Shown: positions 8,021-16,674, counted from the first letter of the stretch. The stretch is DNA of 64,000 bases from Bacteroidia bacterium (GCA_030425285.1 JAUIAY010000001.1:792963-856962); one strand, 5' to 3'. Notes: generated by a model not told the origin, from the letters alone. Translations and numbers: made by a program.

Positions 8021-8092
8021 GATATTGTAGCTCAATGGTAGAGCAAGTAGCTGTTAACTACTAGGTTGAACGTTAATATTACGTTGTTGAAT
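8021..8092 (+). other. tRNA-Asn(GUU)-like structure lacking an acceptor stem
   Basis: Bases 8028-8062 match the 5' half of a tRNA: T8, A9, D-stem GCTC/GAGC (8030-8033, 8041-8044) around AATGGTA, and an anticodon arm AGTAG/CTACT (8046-8050, 8058-8062) with loop CTGTTAA giving anticodon GTT. A 6-nt variable region follows, then a perfect 5-bp arm AACGT/ACGTT (8069-8073, 8081-8085) with a 7-nt loop TAATATT in place of the canonical TTCRANY. The expected acceptor strands (GATATTG at 8021-8027 and GTTGAAT at 8086-8092) do not pair, so it should not be chargeable. It could be a decayed tRNA gene or a tRNA mimic at the 3' end of the TPR transcript. Confidence 0.5.
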
Positions 8093-8098
8093 TAATCA

Positions 8099-8131
8099 AA
8101 AAACCCATCTAAATATTCTAGATGGGTTTAA
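8099..8131 (-). terminator. Intrinsic terminator of nrdBA (possibly bidirectional)
   Basis: AAACCCATCTA (8101-8111) and TAGATGGGTTT (8119-8129) form an 11-bp stem. Read on the minus strand it is followed by six T, placing the strong tail downstream of nrdA. On the plus strand the tail TTTAATTT is weaker but could also end the TPR/tRNA-like transcript. Confidence 0.8.
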
Positions 8132-8153
8132 TTTAATGCTTATTTATTACTTT

Positions 8154-9935
8154 TTAAGCCTCACAGCTTGTACACTCTTTTTTCTGTTTGAATTTTTGTG
8201 CAGCATTCATACTGTGCTGATAATACAACGATTTTAAACCAAGTTTCCAAGCTGTAATATGAATGTTGTTTATTTCTTTTACAGGCATTTCAGGATGCAC
8301 AATAATGTTTACAGACTGTCCTTGATCTATAAATTCTTGTCTTGCTGATGCTTGATAAACTACATCTAATTGGTCAATTTCAGAGTACGTTTTAAACACA
8401 TTTTTCTCTTGCTCTGTTAAAAACTCTAAATGTTGTACAGAACCATCCATATCTCTAATGCTTCTCCAAACTTCAGTTGTGTTTTGTCCTTTTTCTTCTA
8501 ATAAATTTTCCAAGAAAGGATTCTTTATTGTTGTTTTTATTTTAGCAATATCTTTTACATAAATATTTGACCATATTGGCTCAATACCTTGAGATACTTG
8601 TCCTAAAATAAACGCAGAAGATGTTGTAGGCGCTACAGCGTTTAATGTTGTGTTTCTACGACCGTAACCTTTTAATACTTTAGGCTCTCCAAATTTTACA
8701 GCCAATTCTTCTGAAGCTTTGTATGAACGCTCTTTTATAGTTTTAAAGATTTCACGGTTTAAGTTAAATGCTTCTTGACTATCAAAGGCATGCATTCTAG
8801 ACTGTAATAACGAGTGCCATCCTAAAACACCTAATCCTAAAGCACGGTTTTCTTTTGCGAAATTATAAGCACGCTCCATAAACAAGAATGTTTGACGGTC
8901 GTCTCTGTTATCAGAATCACGATATACTTCTAGTTTTTCAATGAATTCTGTTATTACAGCATCCAAGAAGTAAATCATAGTCTCTACTGCGTCTGTGCTT
9001 TTCCACTTATCGTAGTGTAATACATTTATACTAGAAAGTACACATACAAACGACCAATCATCGTTTGATGGTAACATAATTTCTGTACATAAGTTACTTG
9101 CGTGTATGCTGTGGTTTTTATCTTTATAAACTTCTGGTTTACCATTGTTAGCATTGTCTGTAAAGAATACATAAGGGTAACCCATTTCACCACGACTTTG
9201 TAATACTTTTGCCCAAATAGTACGTTTTTCAACATCACCAGCAATCATTTCTTCCATCCACTTATTGGTAACTGTTACACCATGTGTTAATTGCTGTATT
9301 GGGTTACCTTCAGTACCTATTTCTAAAAACTCTTTAATATCTGGATGCTCAATTGGTAAATATGGAGAAAAACGACCACGACGTACAGAACCTTGACTAA
9401 CCACATCAACCATAGACTCAAACAACTGCATAATATGAACTGCACCAGATGCTTGCCCATTGTTTTTTACAGGAGCTCCTCTATGACGAATTTTACCAAA
9501 AAACCCAGAAGTACCACCACCTAATTTTGACATCATACCTACTTCTGACTGTGTGTAAAGAATATTACCCATGTCATCATCAATATGAGAACCAAAACAG
9601 CTTATTGGTAAACCACGTTCTTTACCAAAGTTAGACCAAACTGGAGACGCTAAAGAGAAAAACCCTTCAGACATATAGTGATAAAACTTATCTGCATATC
9701 CAGGAATTTGAAGAATATGTTCTGCGCGTTCAGCAATTTCTCTAATACGTTGCTTGGGCGTTACACCTTCGGTTAAGTATCCTGATTCTAAAAACTGTTG
9801 ACTGTATTCATTTAACCACTCAAATCCTTCCTCCTTTTTCGTGTTGGTTAAAAATTCTTTTCGGGCATTTACTAGTTCATCAGTTGTGTTTTTTTGATCT
9901 TGTAGTTGCGGCTGGTGTATTGTTTTGTTCTCCAT
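8154..9935 (-). CDS. nrdA: Class I ribonucleotide reductase large subunit, no ATP-cone
   Basis: 593 residues, short for NrdA (E. coli 761) because it lacks the N-terminal ATP-cone and begins directly with the ten-stranded barrel region. It reduces ribonucleoside diphosphates. Active-site features: LPISCFGSH (first redox Cys), SNLCTEIMLPS (radical Cys with flanking Asn and Glu), NAVAPTTSSAFILGQ (phosphate-binding loop), LYYQHSMN (the paired Tyr of the radical path) and a C-terminal KKECTSCEA tail whose CxxC accepts electrons from thioredoxin. It follows nrdB by 21 bp on the minus strand. Overall activity control must come from the partner NrdB, which carries the cone. Confidence 0.95.
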   Translation of the reverse strand: MENKTIHQPQLQDQKNTTDELVNARKEFLTNTKKEEGFEWLNEYSQQFLESGYLTEGVTPKQRIREIAERAEHILQIPGYADKFYHYMSEGFFSLASPVWSNFGKERGLPISCFGSHIDDDMGNILYTQSEVGMMSKLGGGTSGFFGKIRHRGAPVKNNGQASGAVHIMQLFESMVDVVSQGSVRRGRFSPYLPIEHPDIKEFLEIGTEGNPIQQLTHGVTVTNKWMEEMIAGDVEKRTIWAKVLQSRGEMGYPYVFFTDNANNGKPEVYKDKNHSIHASNLCTEIMLPSNDDWSFVCVLSSINVLHYDKWKSTDAVETMIYFLDAVITEFIEKLEVYRDSDNRDDRQTFLFMERAYNFAKENRALGLGVLGWHSLLQSRMHAFDSQEAFNLNREIFKTIKERSYKASEELAVKFGEPKVLKGYGRRNTTLNAVAPTTSSAFILGQVSQGIEPIWSNIYVKDIAKIKTTIKNPFLENLLEEKGQNTTEVWRSIRDMDGSVQHLEFLTEQEKNVFKTYSEIDQLDVVYQASARQEFIDQGQSVNIIVHPEMPVKEINNIHITAWKLGLKSLYYQHSMNAAQKFKQKKECTSCEA

Positions 9936-9956
9936 AGGTTATAAAAAATAGTCTGG

Positions 9957-11231
9957 TTAAAATAAGTCGTCGCTTGTTATACTTTGTGTTCTTTTACTGT
10001 AATTGATAGAGCGTTTTACAAAGAAATCGCCATGTTTTGTACCAATAATCTCGTCATCAAACCATTCGGTTTGTGTAAGTAGTGTTTCGTCTATATCAAA
10101 TACTTTTTCAATACCAATGCTTTCTAAAGATTTGTTGAAACGGTTTTTAATAAACTCGTTTACAACTGTTTTTGGTAAGAAATCTAATTCGCCTTCTTCA
10201 AAAATCCAATCTACAATCTTGCTTTCAGCAACATAGGCTTCTTTACACATATCTTGGATCATGGTATTGTAGCTTGCATCAAACCACTCTGGGTGCTCAT
10301 CTTTGATAATATTGATGATATCTATACCGAAATCTCCATGAATTTGCTCTTCTTTTGATGTTGCTTCAACTACGTTAGAGATACCTTTAAGCATATTTTT
10401 ATGCTTGTTGAATGCCATAATGATTAAGAATTGAGAGAATAAAGACACGTGCTCAATAAATAATGAGAACAATAATACAGACTCTGCATATTCTTGATTG
10501 TTTTCACTTTTAGCGTTTTTTAATGCAGTTTCTAAATACTGCACACGCTTCATAATTACTGGTTTTTTCTTTAGCTCTTCAAATTCTTTGTTTAGTCCTA
10601 AAATTTCAAGAAGGTGCGAGTATGCATCAGCATGTCTTACTTCACTTTCTGCAAATGTTGAACCTACAGATCCTATTTCAGGCTTTGGCATTCTGTGGTA
10701 AATATCTCCCCAAAACGTTTTTACTGCAATCTCAATTTGAGAAATTGCCAGCATCGTATTTTTTATAGCAGATTTTTCTACTTCAGAAAGATTTGATTTG
10801 AAATCTTGTATATCACTTGTGAAATTAAACTCGGTATGTATCCAGTATGAATGACGAATTGCTGGAACATATTCGTATAATTGAGGATACTCATAAGGTT
10901 TTAAGTTTACACGTTTTTCAAAAATGTTACTCTTACGACTTAAAGCTTGTTTGTTTCTGTATAAAATGTAAGCTTTTGCAACATCGTGAAAAGAACTTTC
11001 CATTAATTTATCTTCTACAACATCTTGCACTTCCTCAACCGTAGGCAAATAATCTTTATCCTGATTTTTCCTTTGTAACAATACGTCATAAACGTTATTT
11101 GCTATAAGTTGAGCGTCTCCAAATTCTCCATTTTCAACCGCTTTCATTGCCTTTAAAATAGCGTTTGTGATTTTGCTTAACTCAAAAGGTTTTTTGCTAA
11201 AATTTCTTTTAGTGATATATAATAATTCCAT
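9957..11231 (-). CDS. nrdB: Class I ribonucleotide reductase small subunit with N-terminal ATP-cone
   Basis: 424 residues, ~100 longer than ordinary NrdB. Residues 1-~97 are an ATP-cone (ITKRNFSKKPFELSKITNAI ... DKLMESSFHDVAKAYILYR). The ferritin-like core follows, with probable metal ligands E167, E197, H200, E260, E295 and H298 and a Tyr at 204 (ESEVRHADAY). NrdB-fused ATP-cones are known from Leeuwenhoekiella blandensis, where dATP drives NrdB into inactive oligomers. Related flavobacterial subunits use a dimanganese centre (subclass Id). Which metal this one uses cannot be read from sequence. First gene of the nrdBA unit. Confidence 0.95.
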   Translation of the reverse strand: MELLYITKRNFSKKPFELSKITNAILKAMKAVENGEFGDAQLIANNVYDVLLQRKNQDKDYLPTVEEVQDVVEDKLMESSFHDVAKAYILYRNKQALSRKSNIFEKRVNLKPYEYPQLYEYVPAIRHSYWIHTEFNFTSDIQDFKSNLSEVEKSAIKNTMLAISQIEIAVKTFWGDIYHRMPKPEIGSVGSTFAESEVRHADAYSHLLEILGLNKEFEELKKKPVIMKRVQYLETALKNAKSENNQEYAESVLLFSLFIEHVSLFSQFLIIMAFNKHKNMLKGISNVVEATSKEEQIHGDFGIDIINIIKDEHPEWFDASYNTMIQDMCKEAYVAESKIVDWIFEEGELDFLPKTVVNEFIKNRFNKSLESIGIEKVFDIDETLLTQTEWFDDEIIGTKHGDFFVKRSINYSKRTQSITSDDLF

Positions 11232-11450
11232 AGATAATAAAGGTTAGAATGAATCTAAATAAGATAATGTAAAAGTGATGATTTATTTTAAATGATGAGA
11301 AAAGTCTAAAATATTGTTCTTAACATTTTATCAACATAGATCGTTGAATTTTAACAGTTATTAAAAACAGGCAATAAGACTGTTCATAAAAATGATATTA
11401 GAACAGCTTTTGTTTAGACTAGTAAATTTTAAAGAATTTCTTCAAGAATA
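11232..11450. other. Probable upstream regulatory region of nrdBA number 1
   Basis: About 220 bp of AT-rich non-coding sequence. CAACATA at 11331-11337 would read TATGTTG on the minus strand, a poor match to the TAnnTTTG promoter element. No convincing pair of NrdR boxes was found by eye. No gene is visible. Confidence 0.35.
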
Positions 11451-11485
11451 AAAAAATGCGTTAGAAATTTCTAACGCATTTTTTA
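11451..11485 (-). terminator. Intrinsic terminator of the small Cys-rich gene
   Basis: AAAAAATGCGTTAGA and its exact reverse complement form a fully self-complementary hairpin with T-runs on either strand. It overlaps the stop codon of the small gene at 11483-11659. Confidence 0.85.
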
Positions 11486-11659
11486 TGCAACTTTCTGAAG
11501 TAAATCGAAGCAAGGGCATTTGCCACAACGCTTGTTTTCACCTTTTTTATATTTTTCACAACACTTGCTTTTTACCTTGTTCGCATTAATAATACCTGCT
11601 TTATGTAAGGTTTTTAAAGCTTTTTTCTGTTGTTTCTTTTCTTTTTTCTTCTTGCCCAA
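11483..11659 (-). CDS. Small lysine- and cysteine-rich protein with TTG start
   Basis: A 58-residue reading frame that must start at TTG (11657-11659), because an in-frame TAG lies three codons upstream and no ATG is present. The N-terminal ~20 residues are almost all Lys, Glu and Gln (GKKKKEKKQQKKALKTLHKAG). The C-terminal half carries a Cys cluster: KCCEKYKKGENKRCGKCPCF, in other words CC, then C-x2-C-x-C. This could hold a zinc or iron-sulfur centre. Support for a real gene comes from the composition, the Cys spacing and the terminator at its stop codon. I do not recognise a named family; I believe similar short proteins occur in other flavobacteria, but did not check. Confidence 0.65.
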   Translation of the reverse strand: MGKKKKEKKQQKKALKTLHKAGIINANKVKSKCCEKYKKGENKRCGKCPCFDLLQKVA

Positions 11660-11732
11660 CGGATACTAACTTGTAGAATATGAGGCAAAAATAATTATTT
11701 TTATTAATTCTAAATAAACTTAATTGTTAAAA

Positions 11733-12251
11733 TTATTCAGGACTTTCAGAAGCAGCAGTACTAATCGTCAATTGCTGAATATCTCTATCGAATAAATACA
11801 AACCACCTTTATCGTTTCCAATCATATTTATTTTATCAAGAATGGTACGAGCCATAGCTTCTTCCTCAATTTGTTCGGCAACATACCATTGTAGGAAGTT
11901 ATGCGTAGAATAGTCTTTTTCCTGTAGTGCTATATGAACCAGTTCATTAATACTTTCTGATACAAATACTTCGTGTTCAAATAGTTTTTCAAACATTTCC
12001 TTAAACGATTTAAAGGTCACATTTGGGGCTTTTAAGGCTGATACATGAGCATGTCCACCACGTTCGTTTACATATCTAACTAGTTTAAGCATGTGCGCTC
12101 GTTCTTCATCAGATTGAGAGTACATAAAACCAGCAACACCTTCAAGTCCTTTTACTTCAGCCCAACAAGCCATAGCTAAATAGATTTGAGAGGATTCGGC
12201 TTCAACTCTAATTTGATCATTTAACGCTTTTTCTATTTTTTTTGATAACAT
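11733..12251 (-). CDS. ftnA: Ferritin (non-haem iron storage)
   Basis: 172 residues, standard length for bacterial ferritin. Ferroxidase-centre residues fall at the same positions as in E. coli FtnA: E17, Y24, E50 and H53 (VEAESSQIYL, SDEERAHM), with EQIEEEAMA supplying the second-site glutamates. It oxidises Fe(II) and stores ferric iron in a 24-subunit shell in the cytoplasm. The extra C-terminal tail STAASESPE is Ser/Glu-rich. It lies between the small Cys-rich gene and tex on the same strand, with 64 bp separating it from tex. Confidence 0.94.
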   Translation of the reverse strand: MLSKKIEKALNDQIRVEAESSQIYLAMACWAEVKGLEGVAGFMYSQSDEERAHMLKLVRYVNERGGHAHVSALKAPNVTFKSFKEMFEKLFEHEVFVSESINELVHIALQEKDYSTHNFLQWYVAEQIEEEAMARTILDKINMIGNDKGGLYLFDRDIQQLTISTAASESPE

Positions 12252-12315
12252 AATGTCTTTCTTTTTTACGTAAAGTTAAGCAATTAAGCCATTAGAATAA
12301 TTTTAAATTAGACCA

Positions 12316-14439
12316 CTATTTATGTAGTTTTAATTGAATGCGCTTACGCGGAATATCAACCTCCAAGACTTTTACAATGACCTGTTCGTGCAAACTAATA
12401 TGTGCACTAACATCACTTACAAAACCATCTGATAAGTTTGAAATATGAATTAAGCCGCTTTCTTTAATTCCAATATCAACAAAAGCTCCAAAATTGGTTA
12501 CATTATTGACAATTCCCGGAAGCAATTGACCTTCTTGCACATCATTGATGGTTTTTATGTTTTGATTAAAGGTAAACACTTTGGCTTGTTCTCTAATATC
12601 TAATCCTGGTTTTTCAAGTTCTTTTACGATGTCTTTAAGTGTTGGCAAACCAACGGTATCTGTACAATAGGATTTTAAATCAATACCATTTAAAACAGCA
12701 GAATTCCCTATAAGTTCAGAAACTCGTTTTCCTTCATTTTTTGCAATAGCTTTTACAATACTATAGCTTTCAGGATGCACAGCAGAATCGTCTAACGGAT
12801 TTTTTGCATCTTTAATTCTTAAGAATGCTGATCCCTGCTCAAAAGCTTTATCACCTAAACGTGGTACGTTTTTTAAATCGGTTCTTGATGAAAATGCACC
12901 ATGTTCATCACGATAACTAACAATGTTTTCGGCTAATTTAGGGCCAATTCCAGAGACATAACTCAACAAACTTTTACTTGCGGTATTTAGATTAACACCA
13001 ACAGCATTCACGCAACTTTCTACAACAGTATCTAGTTCGGTTTTCAACTTGGTTTGATCAACATCATGCTGATATTGACCAACACCAATAGATTTTGCAT
13101 CAATCTTAACCAACTCTGCCAACGGATCTTGCAAACGACGACCAATAGAAACAGCGCCTCTTACTGTAACATCGTAATTAGGGAATTCTTCACGCGCAAT
13201 TTTTGAAGCCGAATAAATACTAGCTCCTGCTTCACTTACCACAAATACTTGAATATCATTTTTAAAACGAATACGTCTGATAAGTGATTCTGTTTCGCGC
13301 GAAGCGGTTCCGTTTCCAATAGCAATAGCTTCAATATTATATGCTTCGGCAAGTGTGCTTATTTTTTTTATTGCGCCTGTGCTATCGTTTTTAGGTGCAT
13401 GCGGATAAATGGTTTCATTGTGTTTAAGTTGCCCTTGAGCATCTAAACACACTACCTTACAACCAGTTCTAAAACCAGGATCGATGGCTAAAACACGCTT
13501 TTCGCCTAATGGTGAACCCAACAACAATTGTTTTAGGTTTTTGGCAAAAACAGTTATCGCTGCTTCATCAGCTTTTTCTTTAGCCTTTTGTAACGCTTCA
13601 TTGCTCAATGATGGTAACAACAATCGTTTGTACGCATCTTTTATAGCGATCTCAATTTGATCAGAACACGCATTATCAGATTTTATAATACGCTGCGCCA
13701 TTTTATCTAAAGCACGTTCATCATCAATTTCAATTTTCACACGAATAAAGCCTTCGTTTTCAGCACGTAAAATGGCTAACAAACGATGTGAAGGAATACG
13801 ACTCAACGACTCGCTCCAATCAAAATAATCACGAAATTTTTGAGCGTCTTCTTCATTGGCTTTCTTTTTAACAACTTTAGTTGCAATGGTTGCAAAACGT
13901 TCTAATTGATAACGAATATTGTTTCTTAAATCAGTACGTTCATTAATCCATTCGGCAATAATATGTCGAGCGCCTTCCAAAGCATCATCAACTGAATTAA
14001 CAGCATCTTTTACATATTTATAAGCAATGCTTTCAATATCGTGAGCGTTTTGACTCATTATGATTTTAGCTAAAGGTTCTAATCCGTTAGCTTTAGCAGT
14101 ATCAGCTTTTGTTTTTCGGCTTTTTTTGTATGGCAAGTAAATGTCTTCAAGTGTTGTAATATCTTGAGCGTCGTTTACTTTTTGCTCTAATTCTGACGTT
14201 AAAACATCTTGTTCTTCAAGTACTTTTAAAATGGCTGTTTTACGTTTTTCAAGCGCCTCAAAGAGTTCTTTGTATTTTACAATATCACCTATTTGAACTT
14301 CGTCCAGATTTCCTGTAGCTTCTTTTCTGTAACGTGAAATAAACGGAACAGTACACGCATCATTAAGTAGTTGTATGGTATTTTTCACACCAACTTTTGG
14401 CAAGTTGGTGTTTTTGATAATATAATCAAGCATCGGCAT
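12316..14439 (-). CDS. tex: Tex-family RNA-binding transcription accessory protein
   Basis: 707 residues. The order of domains matches Tex/YhgF: N-terminal helical region (CTVPFISRYRKEATGNLDE), YqgF-like RNase H fold (KRVLAIDPGFRTGCKVVCLD), helix-hairpin-helix (NTASKSLLSYVSGIGPKLAENIV), and a C-terminal S1 RNA-binding domain (GQLLPGIVNNVTNFGAFVDIGIKESGL). Tex proteins bind nucleic acid and influence transcription elongation and stress tolerance; the prokaryotic relative of Spt6. The start codon at 14439 shares one base with the metG stop codon, so the two are cotranscribed. Confidence 0.93.
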   Translation of the reverse strand: MPMLDYIIKNTNLPKVGVKNTIQLLNDACTVPFISRYRKEATGNLDEVQIGDIVKYKELFEALEKRKTAILKVLEEQDVLTSELEQKVNDAQDITTLEDIYLPYKKSRKTKADTAKANGLEPLAKIIMSQNAHDIESIAYKYVKDAVNSVDDALEGARHIIAEWINERTDLRNNIRYQLERFATIATKVVKKKANEEDAQKFRDYFDWSESLSRIPSHRLLAILRAENEGFIRVKIEIDDERALDKMAQRIIKSDNACSDQIEIAIKDAYKRLLLPSLSNEALQKAKEKADEAAITVFAKNLKQLLLGSPLGEKRVLAIDPGFRTGCKVVCLDAQGQLKHNETIYPHAPKNDSTGAIKKISTLAEAYNIEAIAIGNGTASRETESLIRRIRFKNDIQVFVVSEAGASIYSASKIAREEFPNYDVTVRGAVSIGRRLQDPLAELVKIDAKSIGVGQYQHDVDQTKLKTELDTVVESCVNAVGVNLNTASKSLLSYVSGIGPKLAENIVSYRDEHGAFSSRTDLKNVPRLGDKAFEQGSAFLRIKDAKNPLDDSAVHPESYSIVKAIAKNEGKRVSELIGNSAVLNGIDLKSYCTDTVGLPTLKDIVKELEKPGLDIREQAKVFTFNQNIKTINDVQEGQLLPGIVNNVTNFGAFVDIGIKESGLIHISNLSDGFVSDVSAHISLHEQVIVKVLEVDIPRKRIQLKLHK

Positions 14440-16508
14440 TAACTTATCTGTAAACCGTTCGCAACATCTTGGTTGGCATCAGGGTTTACAAACACCAATT
14501 TACCTTCAGGACTTTCGGTCATTAAAATCATACCTTCGCTTTCAACACCACGTAATGCTCTTGGTGCCAAATTCACTAAAACAGTTACTTTTTTGCCTAC
14601 AACTTCTTCAGCAGTAAAGCTTTCAGCAATACCAGAAACTATGGTTCTGGTGTCAATACCTGTATCAACCTTTAAAACTAAAAGTTTTTTAGCTTTCGGC
14701 ATTTTTTCGGCTTCAATAATAGTTCCTACACGTAAATCTAACTTTGTAAAATCATCAAAAGTGATTTCTTCTTTTTGTGGTTCAGCTGCTTTATTGGCAG
14801 CTTCATTAGCCTTTTTACTCGCTTCTAGTTTATCTAATTGCGCTTGAATGTCTTTATCTTCAATTTTATTGAATAACAATTCAGCTTTTCCTATTTGATG
14901 TCCTGCAGGAAGCAAAATATCTTTAGTTGAAATGTCTTCCCAAGAAGATTCCGTATCAAGTGTGGAATGACAAAGGATAGATTTCAATTTTTCAGAAGTA
15001 AACGGTAAAAACGGTTCGCTTATAGTTGCTAAAGCAGAAGCTATTTGTAGTGCTACAAACATAATTGTTTTTGTACGTGCTTCATCTTCTTTAATAACTT
15101 TCCAAGGTTCTTCATCAGCTAAATACTTATTACCCAATCGTGCAAGATTCATCAATTCTTGACTTGCCTCACGAAAACGGTAACGCTCAATAGAACTTGC
15201 TATAACATCTGGATAAGCTTTTACAGCAGCAAGTGTTTCTTCGTCAACTTGAGAATACTCGCTTGGTTCTGGAACAATACCATTGTAATATTTGTTGGTT
15301 AAAACAACAACACGGTTTATAAAGTTTCCAAAAATGGCTACCAACTCGTTATTGTTTCTTGCCTGAAAATCTTTCCAAGTAAAATCGTTGTCTTTGGTTT
15401 CTGGTGCATTGGCTGTTAATGCATAACGTAAAACATCTTGCTTATCAGGAAAATCCTCTAAATATTCTGGCAACCAAACTGCCCAGTTTTTAGATGTAGA
15501 TAATTTATTGCCTTCTAAATTTAAAAATTCGTTAGCAGGTACATTATCTGGTAAAATATATGAGCCTTCTGCTTTTAGCATACTTGGGAAAATGATACAG
15601 TGAAACACAATATTATCTTTTCCTATAAAGTGAACCAATTTGGTGTTTTCGTCTTTCCAATATGGTTCCCAATCTTTTCCTTCGCGTTCAGCCCATTCTT
15701 TGGTTGCCGAAATGTAACCAATTGGCGCATCAAACCATACATAAAGCACTTTGCCTTCGCCACCTTCAACTGGAACAGGAATTCCCCAATCTAAATCACG
15801 TGTTACAGCACGAGGTCGTAAACCATCGTCAATCCAAGATTTTACTTGTCCGTAAACATTAGGTTTCCAATCTTTTTTATGACCTTTTAAAATCCATTCT
15901 TTTAAAAACTCTTCGTGCTTATCTAAAGGCAAAAACCAGTGTTTTGTTTCTTTTAGGGTTGGAGCATTGCCAGTAATAGCCGATTTTGGGTTAATTAAAT
16001 CGGTCGCATTATGGCTAGTTCCACATTTTTCACATTGATCGCCATAAGCTTCTTCATTACCACATTTTGGACAAGTTCCAATCACAAAACGGTCTGCCAA
16101 GAACTGTTTAGCTTCTTCATCATATAACTGCTCGGTAACTTCTTCAATAAATTCACCTTTTTTATACAACTCCAAGAAAAACTCTGAAGCCGTTTCATGG
16201 TGAATTTGCGCTGATGTTCTTGAGTAATTATCAAAGGTAATTCCAAAATCTTCAAAAGATTTTTTAATAATGGCATGATATTTATCAACGACATCTTGAG
16301 GTGATACACCTTCTTTTTTTGCTTTTATAGTAATAGGAACACCATGCTCATCGCTACCGCAAACAAAGGCCACATCGTTTCCTGTTAAACGTAAGTAACG
16401 CGCATAAATATCAGCAGGAACATAAACACCAGCTAAATGCCCAATATGAATTGGGCCGTTTGTGTAAGGTAATGCTGCAGTAATTGTATATCGTCGTGAA
16501 TTATTCAT
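14439..16508 (-). CDS. metG: Methionyl-tRNA synthetase with C-terminal tRNA-binding domain
   Basis: 689 residues, class Ia synthetase charging tRNA-Met. HIGH motif at 21-24 (PIHIGHLAG), zinc-knuckle [18 protein letters not shown] around 150, KMSKS as KLSTSK near 336, an anticodon-binding helical domain, then an EMAP/Arc1p-type tRNA-binding domain in the last ~100 residues ([11 protein letters not shown] ... GMILMTES). Around residues 512-522 the chain contains [13 protein letters not shown], encoded by a palindromic stretch at 14947-14972 that looks like a dispersed repeat inserted in frame between the helical and tRNA-binding regions. Cotranscribed with tex. Upstream lies a larger palindromic repeat. 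Confidence 0.95.
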   Translation of the reverse strand: MNNSRRYTITAALPYTNGPIHIGHLAGVYVPADIYARYLRLTGNDVAFVCGSDEHGVPITIKAKKEGVSPQDVVDKYHAIIKKSFEDFGITFDNYSRTSAQIHHETASEFFLELYKKGEFIEEVTEQLYDEEAKQFLADRFVIGTCPKCGNEEAYGDQCEKCGTSHNATDLINPKSAITGNAPTLKETKHWFLPLDKHEEFLKEWILKGHKKDWKPNVYGQVKSWIDDGLRPRAVTRDLDWGIPVPVEGGEGKVLYVWFDAPIGYISATKEWAEREGKDWEPYWKDENTKLVHFIGKDNIVFHCIIFPSMLKAEGSYILPDNVPANEFLNLEGNKLSTSKNWAVWLPEYLEDFPDKQDVLRYALTANAPETKDNDFTWKDFQARNNNELVAIFGNFINRVVVLTNKYYNGIVPEPSEYSQVDEETLAAVKAYPDVIASSIERYRFREASQELMNLARLGNKYLADEEPWKVIKEDEARTKTIMFVALQIASALATISEPFLPFTSEKLKSILCHSTLDTESSWEDISTKDILLPAGHQIGKAELLFNKIEDKDIQAQLDKLEASKKANEAANKAAEPQKEEITFDDFTKLDLRVGTIIEAEKMPKAKKLLVLKVDTGIDTRTIVSGIAESFTAEEVVGKKVTVLVNLAPRALRGVESEGMILMTESPEGKLVFVNPDANQDVANGLQIS
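14947..14972. repeat. Short palindromic repeat inside metG
   Basis: ATTCC at 14948-14952 and GGAAT at 14964-14968 bracket an imperfect palindrome reading GATTCCGTATCAAG then TGTGGAATGACA. From memory, similar strings occur as dispersed repeats in flavobacterial genomes, usually between genes. Here it is translated as part of MetG ([10 protein letters not shown]). Confidence 0.45.
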
Positions 16509-16520
16509 TGTCTAATTTCA

Positions 16521-16583
16521 TGTCTGGTCGAGCGCAGTCGAGACCTTTAGCTAAAAAACCTCTCGACTGCGCTCGAGGGGACA
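16521..16583. repeat. Large dispersed palindromic repeat, intergenic copy
   Basis: Arm 1 (16521-16543) and arm 2 (16561-16583) pair over 16 bp (TCGAGCGCAGTCGAGA) plus an outer 4 bp TGTC/GACA, with a 3-nt internal mismatch (TGG opposite GGG) between. The GC content contrasts with the flanking DNA. A second copy with the same design lies at 32104-32162 inside a coding gene. Confidence 0.85.
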
Positions 16584-16674
16584 AATAGATGTCATAAGTG
16601 TTTTCAAAATGGTTTTGAAGCCACAAAAGTACGCAATTTAAGAGCGTTTCTGAAAAAAAATGTACATTTACAAT

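Larger units (their letters stand above)
7825..8153. other. RNA-like intergenic region between the TPR gene and nrdA
   Basis: 329 bp with no protein gene. In order it holds the 13-bp hairpin (7840-7871); a region 7889-8017 whose ends can pair (GTGGGA at 7889-7894 with TCTCAC at 8011-8016, one G-T wobble) and that contains a canonical T-loop string GGTTCGAATC at 7992-8001; an AATGAA/TTCATT hairpin near 7912-7927; the tRNA-Asn-like fold at 8021-8092; and the nrdA terminator. The density of tRNA-like motifs is well above chance expectation by eye, but only a covariance search could prove it. Confidence 0.5.

Noticed and set aside
8001-8062. A circularly permuted tRNA gene (T-arm half before D/anticodon half)
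   Set aside because: GTTCGAATC at 7993-8001 precedes the 5'-half motifs at 8028-8062, but the adjacent acceptor strands would leave no loop, several pairs fail, and the downstream arm at 8069-8085 already completes an ordinary order of stems.
8021-8092. A functional tRNA-Asn
   Set aside because: Acceptor strands do not pair and the T-loop lacks the conserved TTC; I list it as tRNA-like only.
14473-14847. Antisense open frame over metG
   Set aside because: It is a long shadow frame of a well-supported gene and has no independent support such as a promoter or family motif.
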